NCBI RefSeq assembly: GCF_030655615.1
Contig: NZ_JAURVJ010000108.1
Location: 1-45,413, forward strand
Direction of reading: 5' to 3'
DNA length: 45,413 bases
From: Nocardioides sp.
Lineage (GTDB): Bacteria > Actinomycetota > Actinomycetes > Propionibacteriales > Nocardioidaceae
The notes below the pieces were generated by a model. The model had not been told where the DNA came from. It was given only the letters and a program-made list of their open reading frames with translations, and ran no database searches. Of this stretch, positions 8,543 to 17,380 are shown piece by piece (positions within the stretch are counted from its first letter, which is position 1; every line of letters begins with the position of its first letter). Both the position numbers and the translations under genes were made by a program.

Positions 8543-9816
8543 ACGGCCTCGACGACCTGCGCACCACGCTCGAGACCCACGCCGCCGACGTGGCCCAGGG
8601 CGACACCACCGTCCGGCGTACGGCGATCCACCACCGGATCGGGGTGGTCCGGCGCCGCCGGCGCGTCGTGGCGTCGGGCGCCGTGGCCGCCGTCGTGGCG
8701 GTGGTCGGCGCGGTGTCCCTGCTGCCCGGGGACGACGCGGCCGGGCCGGACGCCGCCGCCCCGTCGGTCTTCGGGGTCGACGTGCCGCGCGAGATCGACT
8801 CGCTCGGCTTCCCCTACGACTACCAGGACCACTCCGCCGGCGAGGGTCGCACCACGCTCGAGCTCGGCGACTCCGACCGGCCGCGGCTGATCTCGTGGGG
8901 CACCTCGACGGCCGACCGCGTGGAGGTCGCGGTGGGGGAGGGCGACGCGCCGCAGGTCTTCGACGGGTCCGACTTCACCGACTGGACCTACCTGGCCCCC
9001 GGCGACGCGGTCGAGGTGACGGCCCGGGTGGCCGACGGCTCGGTGGCGCTGGCCGTCTACACGCTCGGCGAGGGCCGGCCCGACGGCGTGACGGCCGACG
9101 GCGTGACCTTCCGCGCGACCCGGGCCGGTTCGCCGCTGCTGGGCGCGACCATCGGCGAGCCGGGGCAGAACGACATCGTGGTGGAGCCGACCGAGCGCGC
9201 CGACCGGGTGTTCTACGCCTACTACTGCGCCGGCGGTCCGGCCGACGCCTGGGTGACCGTCGAGACGGGCAGCGGCGGGTTCGCCCAGGGTGCGTGCGAC
9301 GGCAGCGTGCCCGTCGACCCGGCTGCCCTCGGCGGCATCGGGAGCCGGGTCCTCCCCGAGGAGAGCATGACGACGCGTCTCTACGTCACCGACGGCGAGG
9401 ACGGGCCACGGGTCGAGAGCGACACGCTCCGGATCGGGCTCGGTGTGTACGCCGACCCGGCGGGGCGAGACGTCGGCGACGGGGTCCGACTCGCCGGGAC
9501 GGTCGAGCACGGCGGGCACACCTGGCGGCTGGTCGACACCGTGGTCCCGGCCCTGGACCCCGACGGCGCCGTCGTCCAGGTGCCCGACCGCGAGGAGCGG
9601 ATGATCGCCCTGGTCACCTCCCTGCGGACCCGCCAGACCCTGGTCTCCTACGCCGTCGACGGCGACCAGAGCAGCGGCACCCAGTCCGTCGGGGGCGGAA
9701 CGTTCACCGTCGACCTCCCGGTCGACGCCCAGGAGGTCGCGTTCGAGCGCCGGGGTGGCGCCCCGCTCTCCGACCGGGCCGCCGTCGGGTTCGGCTTCTA
9801 CGTCAGGGCCGACTGA
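8539..9816 (+). CDS. Membrane-anchored partner of SigE-family sigma factor (putative anti-sigma)
   Basis: 425 residues from ATG 8539. The N-terminus (MNGLDDLRTTLETHAADVAQGD) is cytoplasmic, followed by the Arg-rich RRRRRV and a single membrane segment ASGAVAAVVAVVGAVSLLPG at about residues 45-65; the remaining 360 residues would be outside the cell and are mostly beta-like, with DUF-type repeats I do not recognise. The N-terminal segment resembles the start of the protein at 30663 (DLVDALEDHAADVTVG), supporting a shared role in holding the sigma factor. No zinc-binding anti-sigma motif (HxxxCxxC) is visible. Its 3' end overlaps panE by 14 nt, tail to tail. Confidence 0.75.
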   Translation: MNGLDDLRTTLETHAADVAQGDTTVRRTAIHHRIGVVRRRRRVVASGAVAAVVAVVGAVSLLPGDDAAGPDAAAPSVFGVDVPREIDSLGFPYDYQDHSAGEGRTTLELGDSDRPRLISWGTSTADRVEVAVGEGDAPQVFDGSDFTDWTYLAPGDAVEVTARVADGSVALAVYTLGEGRPDGVTADGVTFRATRAGSPLLGATIGEPGQNDIVVEPTERADRVFYAYYCAGGPADAWVTVETGSGGFAQGACDGSVPVDPAALGGIGSRVLPEESMTTRLYVTDGEDGPRVESDTLRIGLGVYADPAGRDVGDGVRLAGTVEHGGHTWRLVDTVVPALDPDGAVVQVPDREERMIALVTSLRTRQTLVSYAVDGDQSSGTQSVGGGTFTVDLPVDAQEVAFERRGGAPLSDRAAVGFGFYVRAD

Positions 9817-10777
9817 CCCCGAGCTCGGCCAGCAGCCCCGCCGCGGACACGGTCTGCGGCGGGGCTGCTCGGCGTACGAGGTCGTTGACGGTGCGCCGGG
9901 CCAGCTCGTTGGCCGGCGTCAGTAGGCCGTGCAGCCGGCCGAGCAGGACGATCTCGCCGTTGAGGTGGTCGGCCTCGACGTCGCCCGTGCCGCGCTGGAC
10001 GCTCTGCCACGACGAGGAGCCGACGCCGTCGCGGTCGACGAGGGGACGAAGCAGCTCGCCGCGCCGCTCGCGGTCGTCGGCCTCGCCGGTGACGGGGATG
10101 CCGGCGGCGGCGAGGACGCGCTCGCCCTCGTCGCGGACGAGGCGGACCAGCTCGGTCGCCTCGTCGCCGGGCGGGCAGGAGGCGTTGACGGCGTTGCCGA
10201 GGTTCATCAGCAGCTTGCGGTGCTTCCACGCCATGACGTCGTCGCGCGGCACGCTGGCGAAGCCGGCCCTCTCGAGGTCGGCCGCGACAGCGCGCGACGT
10301 GTCGTCGACGCCGGACGGGAACCGGCCGACGTCGAGCAGCCCCGGCTTGCCGGCGGAGTGGATCGTAACCCGACCGGGCGACAGGTGGCTCGCCGGCATC
10401 ATCACCACGATGCCCTGGACGTGCTCGACGTGGCGCAGGAGCGTGCGCTCGTTGGAGACGCCGTTCTGCAGGGAGACCACGGGCGTCGCGGGCGGCAGGT
10501 GGGGCGTCAGGTCGGCGAGGGCCGCCGCGGTCTGCTGCGACTTCACCGCGAGCAGCACGACGGTGTCGTCGTGCCAGACGACCTCGGCCGCCGAGGCCGC
10601 GGTCGGCACCGTGAGGGCGACCTCCCCGTCGTGGCCCACCGTGAGGCGGAGCCCGTCGTCGCGCAGCGCGGCGAGGTGGTTGCCGCGCGCGACCAGGGTC
10701 GTGTCGATCCCGGCGCGGTGCAGCAGGCCACCGACACCGCCGCCGATCGCGCCGGCACCGTAGACGACGTATCTCAT
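9803..10777 (-). CDS. panE: 2-dehydropantoate 2-reductase family protein
   Basis: 324 residues from ATG 10777. It has the Rossmann start MRYVVYGAGAIGGGVGGLLHRAG, the VKSQQTAAAL loop with the NADPH-side Lys, LQNGVSNERTL, and the catalytic-helix motif MAWKHRKLLMNLGNAVNA with its conserved Lys and Asn, then SSSWQSVQRGTGDVEADHLNGEIV. These fit ApbA/PanE ketopantoate reductase, which makes pantoate for CoA biosynthesis. Paralogues that reduce other 2-keto acids exist, so the substrate is not certain. It is divergent from ispH with a 39-bp gap. TAGACA at 10786-10791 on this strand lies 8 nt before the ATG. Confidence 0.85.
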   Translation of the reverse strand: MRYVVYGAGAIGGGVGGLLHRAGIDTTLVARGNHLAALRDDGLRLTVGHDGEVALTVPTAASAAEVVWHDDTVVLLAVKSQQTAAALADLTPHLPPATPVVSLQNGVSNERTLLRHVEHVQGIVVMMPASHLSPGRVTIHSAGKPGLLDVGRFPSGVDDTSRAVAADLERAGFASVPRDDVMAWKHRKLLMNLGNAVNASCPPGDEATELVRLVRDEGERVLAAAGIPVTGEADDRERRGELLRPLVDRDGVGSSSWQSVQRGTGDVEADHLNGEIVLLGRLHGLLTPANELARRTVNDLVRRAAPPQTVSAAGLLAELGVSRP

Positions 10778-10785
10778 GAATCCAC

Positions 10786-10810
10786 TGTCTACCAGTGCCT
10801 CTCGTAGACT
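10786..10810. promoter_or_regulatory. Back-to-back -10 elements for panE and ispH
   Basis: In the 39-bp divergent gap, TAGACA (minus, 10791-10786) lies 8 nt before the panE ATG and TAGACT (plus, 10805-10810) 6 nt before the ispH ATG. Neither gene has a Shine-Dalgarno. The polymerase footprints would overlap, so the two promoters should compete. Confidence 0.5.
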
Positions 10811-10816
10811 CGGCCC

Positions 10817-11818
10817 ATGACCACCGACGTCGGCATGCCCGCGATCCTCAGTCCCGAGGAGGCCGAGCGCGCCGTGCTGCTCGCCGCGCCCCGCGGCTAC
10901 TGCGCCGGCGTCGACCGCGCGGTCGTCACGGTCGAGAAGGCGCTCGAGCTCTACGGCGCCCCCGTCTACGTCCGCAAGCAGATCGTGCACAACAAGCACG
11001 TCGTCGCCGACCTCGAGTCGCGCGGCGCCGTCTTCGTCGAGGAGATCGCCGAGGTGCCGCACGGCGCCACGGTCGTGTTCTCGGCCCACGGGGTCTCGCC
11101 CGAGGTGCACCGCGAGTCGGCCGAGCGCGAGCTCAAGACCATCGACGCGACCTGCCCGCTGGTCACCAAGGTCCACCACGAGGCCAAGCGGTTCGCCGCC
11201 GACGACTACGACATCCTGCTCATCGGCCACGAGGGCCACGAGGAGGTCGAGGGCACCGCCGGCGAGGCGCCCGACCACATCCAGCTCGTGCAGAGCCCCG
11301 CCGACGTGCCCGGCATCGTCGTCCGCGACCCCGCCCGGGTCGCCTGGCTGTCGCAGACCACGCTGTCGGTCGACGAGACGCTCGAGACCGTCGCCGCGAT
11401 CCGCGAGCGCTTCCCCCTGCTGCTCGACCCGCCCAGCGACGACATCTGCTACGCGACCCAGAACCGACAGCTCGCCGTCAAGGAGATCTCGCCCGGCGCC
11501 GACCTGGTGATCGTCGTCGGCTCCGCCAACTCCTCCAACTCGGTGCGCCTCGTCGAGGTCGCCCTCGACGCCGGCGCCCTGGCGTCCTACCGCATCGACG
11601 ACGTCTCCGAGATCGACGAGGCCTGGCTCGACGGCGTCAGCACCGTCTCGGTCACCTCCGGTGCGTCCGTCCCCGAGGCCCTGGTCGACGGCGTCCTCGC
11701 CTACCTCTCCGAGCGCGGCTACCCCGACGCCCGCGCCGTCCACTCCGCCGAGGAGTCGCTGATCTTCTCGCTCCCCAAGGAGCTCCGCCGCGACCTGAAG
11801 GCCGCCGGCCGCTCCTGA
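10817..11818 (+). CDS. ispH: 4-hydroxy-3-methylbut-2-enyl diphosphate reductase (HMBPP reductase)
   Basis: 333 residues. IspH carries out the last step of the MEP pathway, making IPP and DMAPP from HMBPP with a [4Fe-4S] cluster. The three cluster Cys are present: C29 in [10 protein letters not shown]113 in ATCPLVTK and C211 in [10 protein letters not shown]. The active-site stretches [22 protein letters not shown] (with the catalytic-loop Glu-Gly), [10 protein letters not shown] and [15 protein letters not shown] are intact. The order ispH, then DUF6542, then ychF further on resembles Mycobacterium Rv1110-Rv1112. It is leaderless by layout (TAGACT 6 nt before ATG). Confidence 0.97.
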   Translation: MTTDVGMPAILSPEEAERAVLLAAPRGYCAGVDRAVVTVEKALELYGAPVYVRKQIVHNKHVVADLESRGAVFVEEIAEVPHGATVVFSAHGVSPEVHRESAERELKTIDATCPLVTKVHHEAKRFAADDYDILLIGHEGHEEVEGTAGEAPDHIQLVQSPADVPGIVVRDPARVAWLSQTTLSVDETLETVAAIRERFPLLLDPPSDDICYATQNRQLAVKEISPGADLVIVVGSANSSNSVRLVEVALDAGALASYRIDDVSEIDEAWLDGVSTVSVTSGASVPEALVDGVLAYLSERGYPDARAVHSAEESLIFSLPKELRRDLKAAGRS

Positions 11819-11831
11819 CCACCAGCGTCGG

Positions 11832-12203
11832 TCAGGCGGTGGCGGCGGTGGTCGCGGGCCAGACGACGTAGCGGTAGGCCGCGAAGTTGGCGACGAACGA
11901 GACGCCGATCGAGAGCACCTTGACGACGAGCAGCTCGTCGGCCACCTGGAGGAACAGGTGGATGAAGAGCGGCTGCAGGGCCCACATGACGGTTCCGGTC
12001 GTGGCGAGGAACAGCGCCGCGTGGCGCAGGGTCAGCCGGCCGGCCTTGAACGTGACCAGGCCGTTGACCACGAAGCTGAACGTCATGCCGGCACTCGTGG
12101 AGACGAAGTTGGCGAGCACGATGCCCAGGGCGTCGTGGAGCAGCAGGAACAGCCCGAGGTCGAGCAGCGTGTTGACGACGCCCACCCCGGCGAACCGGAC
12201 CAC
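11832..12203 (-). CDS. GtrA-family membrane protein
   Basis: 123 residues with four membrane segments (VNTLLDLGLFLLLHDALGIVL; FSFVVNGLVTF; ALFLATTGTVMWALQPLFIHLF; LSIGVSFVANFAAYRYVV). VRFAGVGVVNTLLD and FVVNGLVTFK are typical of GtrA/DPMS1-type proteins, which are thought to help flip undecaprenyl- or polyprenyl-phosphate-linked sugars. GTG at 12203 is taken as start; in-frame codons continue upstream (LRPTLSP) without a good start. It follows the glycosyltransferase stop by 20 nt on the same strand, the usual GtrB-GtrA pairing, and ends 13 nt from ispH tail to tail. Confidence 0.88.
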   Translation of the reverse strand: MVRFAGVGVVNTLLDLGLFLLLHDALGIVLANFVSTSAGMTFSFVVNGLVTFKAGRLTLRHAALFLATTGTVMWALQPLFIHLFLQVADELLVVKVLSIGVSFVANFAAYRYVVWPATTAATA

Positions 12204-12223
12204 GGTGGGCGACAGGGTCGGCC

Positions 12224-13216
12224 TCAGCGCCGGCCCCGTGGGGTCGCGTCGCCGTCACGGGGCCCGCGGGCGGTGAGGGCCAGCGAGTAGAGCGGACGGT
12301 CCTGGGCCTCGACGTAGACCCGGCCGAGGTAGCTGCCGATCACGCCCATCATGATCAGCTGGAGACCGCTGAGCAGGAACATGCCGACCCCGAGGAACGC
12401 CCAGCCGGGCACGGACTCCTCCGGCCGGAAGATGCGTACGCCGAGCACGTAGACCGCCAGCAGCACCGAGAACGCCGAGATCGCGAAGCCGAGCCGCGAG
12501 ATCCACCGCAGGGGAGCGGTCGAGAACCCGACGATGCCGCTGGCGGCGAACCGGATCATCTTGCGCAGCGGGTAGCCCGTCTCGCCGGCGAAGCGCTCGT
12601 CGCGGTCGAAGAGCACCGCCTCCTGGCGGAACCCGACGTGGGCGACGATGCCGCGCAGGAACCGGTCCTGCTCGCGGTAGCGGGAGACCTCGGCGACGAC
12701 CTTGCGGTCCATCAGCCGGAAGTCGCCGACGTTGCGGGGGATCTCGATGTCGGCCATCCGGTCGAGCAGCCAGTAGAAGCCGAAGGCGGTGGCGCGCTTG
12801 AAGCGCGAGTCGCGACGGCTGCGGCGCTGGGCGAAGACGACGTCGACGCCGTCCTCCCACATCTCCACCATCTCCATGCTGACCCGGGGCGGGTCCTGGA
12901 GGTCGGTGTCCATGACGACCACGGCGTCAGCGGTGGTGCAGGCGTCGAGCCCGGCGGTGACCGCGACCTGGTGCCCGAAGTTGCGCGAGAAGCTGAGCAC
13001 GGTCACCCGGTCGTCGTCGCCGCGCAGCTTGAGCAGGTGGGCGAGCGAGTCGTCGCGGCTGCCGTCGTCGACGTAGACGAACTCGTAGTCGAGGTCGGCG
13101 CGGGTCGCGGTCGCCTCGACGAGCGCGGCGTGGAACGCCGCGATGTTGTCCTCCTCGTTGAAGACCGGGAGGACGTAGGCGACGGTGGCGCGCCCGGCGG
13201 CGGGGGTGTGGGTCAC
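12224..13216 (-). CDS. Glycosyltransferase family 2, GtrB/dolichol-phosphate-sugar synthase type
   Basis: 330 residues; GTG start at 13216 with AGGAGGAG just upstream. The GT-A domain shows YVLPVFNEEDNI, VYVDDGSRDDS, SFSRNFGHQVAVTAGLD, the catalytic DTDLQDPP, and GDFRLMDRKVV. Two C-terminal membrane segments (LGFAISAFSVLLAVYVLGVRI; FLGVGMFLLSGLQLIMMGVIGSYLGRVY) complete the GtrB layout. The expected reaction is transfer of a sugar from a nucleotide donor to a polyprenyl phosphate on the inner membrane face, with the adjacent GtrA protein as partner. Donor sugar and final glycan are unknown. The C-terminus ends in an Arg-rich stretch. Confidence 0.92.
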   Translation of the reverse strand: MTHTPAAGRATVAYVLPVFNEEDNIAAFHAALVEATATRADLDYEFVYVDDGSRDDSLAHLLKLRGDDDRVTVLSFSRNFGHQVAVTAGLDACTTADAVVVMDTDLQDPPRVSMEMVEMWEDGVDVVFAQRRSRRDSRFKRATAFGFYWLLDRMADIEIPRNVGDFRLMDRKVVAEVSRYREQDRFLRGIVAHVGFRQEAVLFDRDERFAGETGYPLRKMIRFAASGIVGFSTAPLRWISRLGFAISAFSVLLAVYVLGVRIFRPEESVPGWAFLGVGMFLLSGLQLIMMGVIGSYLGRVYVEAQDRPLYSLALTARGPRDGDATPRGRR

Positions 13217-13360
13217 GCTGCTCCTCCTCGTGCGGTCCGGCGGGACCGTGCTGCACCTGTGCTACCACCGGACGTCCCGGCGTCAACTGTGCATCACCCA
13301 GGTGTCGGCTGGGAAACCGGGACACGCCCGCCCTGCGGCCCCGTCTGGAAGGATCGGGAC

Positions 13361-13981
13361 ATGGCCAGGTTTGTCGACATCCACCCCGAGAACCCGCAGC
13401 CCCGGTTGATCCGGCAGGTGGTCGAAGCCCTGCACGACGACGCGCTGATCGCCTACCCCACCGACTCGGGCTACGCCCTCGGGTCGCGGATCGGCAACCG
13501 CGACGGTCGCGACCGGATCCTGCGGATCCGCGGGCTCGACGAGCGGCACCACTTCACCCTCGTCTGCAAGGACTTCAGCCAGCTCGGGCAGCTGGTCCAC
13601 GTCGACAACGCCGCCTTCCGCGCCATCCGGTCGGCGACGCCCGGTCCCTACACGTTCATCCTCCCGGCGATGCCCGAGGTGCCGAAGCGGCTGCTGCACC
13701 CCAAGAAGCGCACGGTCGGCGTCCGCATCCCCGACCACCGGCTGGTGCAGCTGCTGCTCGAGGAGCTGGGCGAGCCGTTGCTGAGCAGCTCGTTGATCCT
13801 GCCGGGTGAGACCGAGCCCCGCACGCAGGGCTGGGAGATCAAGGAGGACCTCGACCACGAGGTCGACCTGGTCGTCGAGGCCGGTGAGACCTCGGCCGAG
13901 CCCACGACCGTCGTCGACTGGTCGAGCGGGACCCCCGAGGTGGTCAGACGGGGAGCCGGCGACCCGGACCGTTTCGAGTAG
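13361..13981 (+). CDS. yciO: YciO-type Sua5/YrdC-family protein
   Basis: 206 residues, the same length as E. coli YciO, and matching it throughout: FVDIHPENPQPRLIRQVVEAL, IAYPTDSGYALG, the TLVCKDFSQLGQLV segment, TPGPYTFILPA, KKRTVGVRIPDH, and a C-terminal TTVVDWSSGTPEVVRRG. The YrdC fold binds L-threonine and ATP; YrdC/TsaC make threonylcarbamoyl-AMP for tRNA t6A, whereas the exact role of YciO is less clear. GGAAGGA lies 8 nt before the ATG. The end overlaps the convergent DUF6542 gene by 38 nt. Confidence 0.88.
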   Translation: MARFVDIHPENPQPRLIRQVVEALHDDALIAYPTDSGYALGSRIGNRDGRDRILRIRGLDERHHFTLVCKDFSQLGQLVHVDNAAFRAIRSATPGPYTFILPAMPEVPKRLLHPKKRTVGVRIPDHRLVQLLLEELGEPLLSSSLILPGETEPRTQGWEIKEDLDHEVDLVVEAGETSAEPTTVVDWSSGTPEVVRRGAGDPDRFE

Positions 13982-14435
13982 CGACCTCGGAGCCGTCGAC
14001 GTCGGGCTCGAGCGGCGGGCCGACCTCGTCGCGCACGCGGGCCACGCGCTGGCGCACGGCGAGCACCCCGAGCGCCAGGACGTAGGACAGCACCAGGGCG
14101 ATGCTGTGGTGGGACAACCCGGACACGACCGCCTGGAGCAGACCGTCCTCGGCCTGGGCGATCGCCTCGGAGCGCGACATCGCCAGCAGCAGGAACGTCG
14201 ACAGCATGAGCAGCGGCGGCAGGACCCCGACGGTGAAGAAGTCGGTCAGGCGTACGGCGAGCGCGAGGCCGACGCACAGGGCGACGAAGGCGAGGTCGAA
14301 GAGGACGCCGACGCGGCCGGTCAGCAGCAGGTCGACGGCAGCGGCGGTCAGGGCGAGGGCGACCCCGAGCGAGGCCACCTCGCGGCCGGGCTCGTGACCT
14401 TCCTCCCACAACGTGCGGTTGCCAGGCAGGCTCAC
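13944..14435 (-). CDS. DUF6542-type membrane protein
   Basis: 163 residues with GTG start at 14435. Four hydrophobic segments (SLGVALALTAAAVDLLL; LFDLAFVALCVGLALAV; VGVLPPLLMLSTFLLLAM; SIALVLSYVLALGVLAV) are followed by a basic, Pro-rich tail. Proteins of this kind (DUF6542, Rv1111c-like) sit between ispH and ychF in many actinobacteria; that assignment rests on layout and position. The start overlaps the rmuC stop in a GTGA, so the two are translationally coupled. Its function is unknown. Confidence 0.7.
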   Translation of the reverse strand: MSLPGNRTLWEEGHEPGREVASLGVALALTAAAVDLLLTGRVGVLFDLAFVALCVGLALAVRLTDFFTVGVLPPLLMLSTFLLLAMSRSEAIAQAEDGLLQAVVSGLSHHSIALVLSYVLALGVLAVRQRVARVRDEVGPPLEPDVDGSEVATRNGPGRRLPV

Positions 14436-15580
14436 AGTCCGACGGTACGGGGCGGAGGGGGCTCGCGGGCGTCGGCGCGCCGGGGGAGCGCGGACCCGTC
14501 GGTGCGGTCCGGGCGCTCGTCACGGTCGACCGCGCGCAGTTCCACCGCCCGGGGCGGGGTGAGCGGGACGGTGGCCGGTCCGGTGACCCCGAGGTCGTCG
14601 AACCGGCGGGCCTGGACCAGCACGCGTGACTCCAGCGACCCGACGGCGCTGTTGTAGTGGCCGACGGCCGCGTTGAGGGAGCGACCGACCTGGTCGAGGT
14701 GACCGCCGAACGTCGCGAGCCGGGCGTGGAGCTCGCGCCCGAGCCGGTGGATCTCGTCGGTCTGGGCCGACAGCGCCTCGTGGCGCCAGCCGTGGCTCAC
14801 CGTGCGGAGCAGGGCGATGAGGGTGGTGGGCGTCGCCAGCACGACCTCGCGGCCCGCGGCGTGCTCGAGGAGCGACGGGTCGGCCTCGAGCGCGGCGGAC
14901 AGGAACGACTCGGCCGGCACGAAGAGCACGACGAACTCGGGGGAGTCGGCCAGCGACCGCCAGTAGGCCTTGCCGGCGAGGACGTCGACGTGGGTGCGGA
15001 GCTGCCGGGCGTGGCGAGCCAGGTGGGCGTCGCGGGCCTCGTCGTCGTCGGAGGCGGTCGCGTCGAGGTAGGCGTCGAGGGGGACCTTGGCGTCGACCAC
15101 GACCGAGCGCCCGCCGGCCAGGTGCACGACGAGGTCGGGCCGCAGGGCGCCGTCGTCGAGCCGGACCTGCTCGGTGAAGTCGCAGTGCCCGACCATCCCA
15201 GCCAGCTCGACCGCCTTGCGCAGGTGGAGCTCGCCCCACCGACCCCGCACCTGCGGCCGGCGCAGCGCGGTCGAGAGCGACCGCGTCTCACGTCCGAGGC
15301 TGTCGGTCGAGGCCCGCATGTCGAGGACCTGCTGGTGCAGCTGGCTCTGCCAGGCCACCCGACCGTGCTCGAGGTCGCGCATCTGGTCGTGCAGCCGCTC
15401 GAGGCTCTCGCGCACGACGGCCTGCTGGTCGAGCGCGTCGGCGATCCGGTCGTCGGCGGCGACGGGCTCGGGCGCCGGGACGGGTGTGCGCAGCACACCC
15501 GCGGCGTAGCCCACGGCCGCCCCGGCGGCGAGGCCGATCAGCAGCCCCAGGGCCAGGGTGAGAGCGGTCGAGATGTCCAT
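14432..15580 (-). CDS. rmuC: DNA recombination protein RmuC
   Basis: 382 residues from ATG 15580 (the frame is open to 15604). An N-terminal membrane helix (ALTLALGLLIGLAAGAAVGYAAGVL), a coiled-coil section (DQQAVVRESLERLHDQMRDLE) and the RmuC nuclease-like core follow: VRGRWGELHLRKAVELAGM, RPDLVVHLAGGRSVVVDAKVPLDAYL, PEFVVLFVPAESFLSAALE and VVLATPTTLIALLRTVSHGWRHEAL. The PD-(D/E)xK-like D...DAK is intact. RmuC limits inversions at short inverted repeats in E. coli and is linked to phage and DNA-structure control. The gap just upstream carries large inverted repeats. Confidence 0.93.
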   Translation of the reverse strand: MDISTALTLALGLLIGLAAGAAVGYAAGVLRTPVPAPEPVAADDRIADALDQQAVVRESLERLHDQMRDLEHGRVAWQSQLHQQVLDMRASTDSLGRETRSLSTALRRPQVRGRWGELHLRKAVELAGMVGHCDFTEQVRLDDGALRPDLVVHLAGGRSVVVDAKVPLDAYLDATASDDDEARDAHLARHARQLRTHVDVLAGKAYWRSLADSPEFVVLFVPAESFLSAALEADPSLLEHAAGREVVLATPTTLIALLRTVSHGWRHEALSAQTDEIHRLGRELHARLATFGGHLDQVGRSLNAAVGHYNSAVGSLESRVLVQARRFDDLGVTGPATVPLTPPRAVELRAVDRDERPDRTDGSALPRRADAREPPPPRTVGL

Positions 15581-15604
15581 GCCGCCCACTCTGACCTTCA
15601 CCAC

Positions 15605-15796
15605 CGACAGTTTCGCGGAGGTGGTTGGTGGGAGTTCTGTCGGAGGAGGTGGAGATTCACCGCCTCAGCGGAGGATTTCCACGCGGTGCGGCGCCGAGGG
15701 TTCTGGGACGGAACTCCCGCTTCTGGGCCGAAGTTTCGTCGGAGAAGGAGGAGATCCACCGCTGCAGCGGTGAATCTCCACCGCATCCCGCGCCGC
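15605..15796. repeat. Hairpin-rich repeat region between rmuC and the GGDEF-EAL gene
   Basis: Two related hairpins lie 99 nt apart: GGAGATTCACCGC-CTCA-GCGGAGGATTTCC (15651-15680) and GGAGATCCACCGC-TGCA-GCGGTGAATCTCC (15750-15779). Each is preceded by GTCGGAG(G/A)AGG-like sequence, so the unit is tandemly duplicated; its arms can also pair between copies (GGTGGAGATTCACCGC at 15649 with its complement at 15767-15782). Bases 15710-15748 match 35020-35058 at 30 of 39 positions. No coding character was seen. Confidence 0.7.
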
Positions 15797-17380
15797 TCAC
15801 CCCTCAGGCAGGTACGTCGGCCCCTTGGCGGCCAGGTGCGCGAGGACCGACTCGGCCGGGGCGGGCGGGGCGAAGTAGGTGCCCTGGGCGAGGACGAGCC
15901 CGGACTCGCGGACGGCCTCGAGCTCGGCGGGGTTCTCGACGCCCTCGGCGACCGCGGTGCGATCGAGGTCGGCGAGCATGTGGGCGACGTGGCCCAGGAC
16001 GGTGCGGCCGCCCTCGGTGCCGGCGTCGGCGACGAGCGCGCGGTCGACCTTGACCCACTCCCAGTCCCAGCCGGTGAGCAGGCTGATGGCGGAGAAGCCG
16101 GTGCCGAAGTCGTCGACGGCCAGGCCGACCCCGGCGTCGGCGAGCTCGGCCGCCATGGCGCGCTGGGCGGGGCTCCAGCGGGCGACGTGACGCTCGGACA
16201 TCTCGAGGATCAGGTGGACGCCGCTGCCGCGGACCCGGTCGGGCAGCGAGCGCAGCAGCCGGCTGTCGGCGCGGAGCTGCTCGAACTCGATGTTGACGCT
16301 GAGGGCCACCTCGCGCCCCAGCTGGGCGGCGGCCGAGCCCATCACGCCCATCGACGCCTCGAGGACGACCTCGGTCAGCTCGTCGAGCATCTGGAGCTTG
16401 GTGGCCGCACCGACGAGCATCATCGGCGAGACGGGCCCGAACTCGAGGTGGCGGCCGCGCACGAGGGCCTCGTAGCCCAGGGCCTCGCCGACCCGCAGGT
16501 CGACGATCGGCTGGTAGGCGACCTCGACGCGGCCCTGCTCGAGCATGTCGCGCAGCACGGTGCGGTCGTCGTACCAGCGGGGCGGGAGGGCGTCGGGGCT
16601 GCGCGAGCGCTTGGCCTGGCGCATCCGGCGCTCGGCCTCGCGGAGCAGGTCGTCGGGGTCGTCGGCGCCGGAGACCGACAGGGACTGACCGATGCTGACC
16701 TCGATCGAGACCATGTTGTCGTTGACGGTCACGGGCTCCCGGAGCGTCTCGTGCAGACCGGCGACGATGCGGTCGAGGTGGCCGGCGTCCTCGAGGTGGC
16801 GTACGACGACGGCGAACTCGTCGCCGCCCATCCGGGCCGCGAACGACCCCTCCGGGAACACGTCCGAGCGCAGCCGGCTGCCGACCTCGCGCAGGACCTC
16901 GTCGGCGTCGAGGTGGCCGAGGTGCTCGTTGAGGCGCTTCATCCCGTCGACGTCGAGGAACAGCACCGCCAGCGTCTCGCCGAGGCGGGTCTCGGCCACC
17001 GTCTCGAGCAGCTCGCGGAAGTAGGCGTGGTGCCAGAGGCCGGTGAGGTCGTCGGCGTGCGCGGCCAGCTGCAGCCGGGCCTCGCGACGCGCGGCGTGCC
17101 GCGACGCGGTGGCCATCGTCGTCAGCGCCGCCAGCAGCCGCCGGTCGAGGTCGCTGAACGGCGTGTCGAGGAGCGAGCGACGGGCGACGAGATAGGTGCT
17201 CGTCCCGAACATCAGGCTCACGTCGGGCGGCGGCGCGGGCAGCATGCTGACCGAGACGTGGCCCTCGACCGCGCGCCGGGCGTAGCGGACCAGCCACTCC
17301 TCGATGGAGTCCTCCGGCCACGGCATCTCGATCGCGGCCTCGGTGAGGACCTCGATCAGGACCTGCTCGTCGCGCGTCAT
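15797..17380 (-). CDS. GGDEF-EAL dual-domain c-di-GMP enzyme
   Basis: 527 residues. An N-terminal GAF-like segment (about 1-100) is followed by a GGDEF domain (about 105-260) with FLDVDGMK at 141-148 and intact GGDEF at 185-189, and an EAL domain (about 275-520). EAL residues needed for metal binding and catalysis are present: E304-A-L, N363, E393, D423-D424 in DDFGTGFS, K444, E479 and Q499. No RxxD inhibitory site precedes GGDEF. Both making and breaking c-di-GMP are therefore possible, with the N-terminal part as the sensor. The start overlaps the xth stop by 4 nt (ATGA), so it is co-transcribed behind xth. Confidence 0.93.
   Translation of the reverse strand: MTRDEQVLIEVLTEAAIEMPWPEDSIEEWLVRYARRAVEGHVSVSMLPAPPPDVSLMFGTSTYLVARRSLLDTPFSDLDRRLLAALTTMATASRHAARREARLQLAAHADDLTGLWHHAYFRELLETVAETRLGETLAVLFLDVDGMKRLNEHLGHLDADEVLREVGSRLRSDVFPEGSFAARMGGDEFAVVVRHLEDAGHLDRIVAGLHETLREPVTVNDNMVSIEVSIGQSLSVSGADDPDDLLREAERRMRQAKRSRSPDALPPRWYDDRTVLRDMLEQGRVEVAYQPIVDLRVGEALGYEALVRGRHLEFGPVSPMMLVGAATKLQMLDELTEVVLEASMGVMGSAAAQLGREVALSVNIEFEQLRADSRLLRSLPDRVRGSGVHLILEMSERHVARWSPAQRAMAAELADAGVGLAVDDFGTGFSAISLLTGWDWEWVKVDRALVADAGTEGGRTVLGHVAHMLADLDRTAVAEGVENPAELEAVRESGLVLAQGTYFAPPAPAESVLAHLAAKGPTYLPEG

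Noticed and set aside
8539..9816. Zinc-dependent anti-sigma (ZAS) protein
   Set aside because: No HxxxCxxC motif in the N-terminal segment; only a general membrane-partner role is supported.
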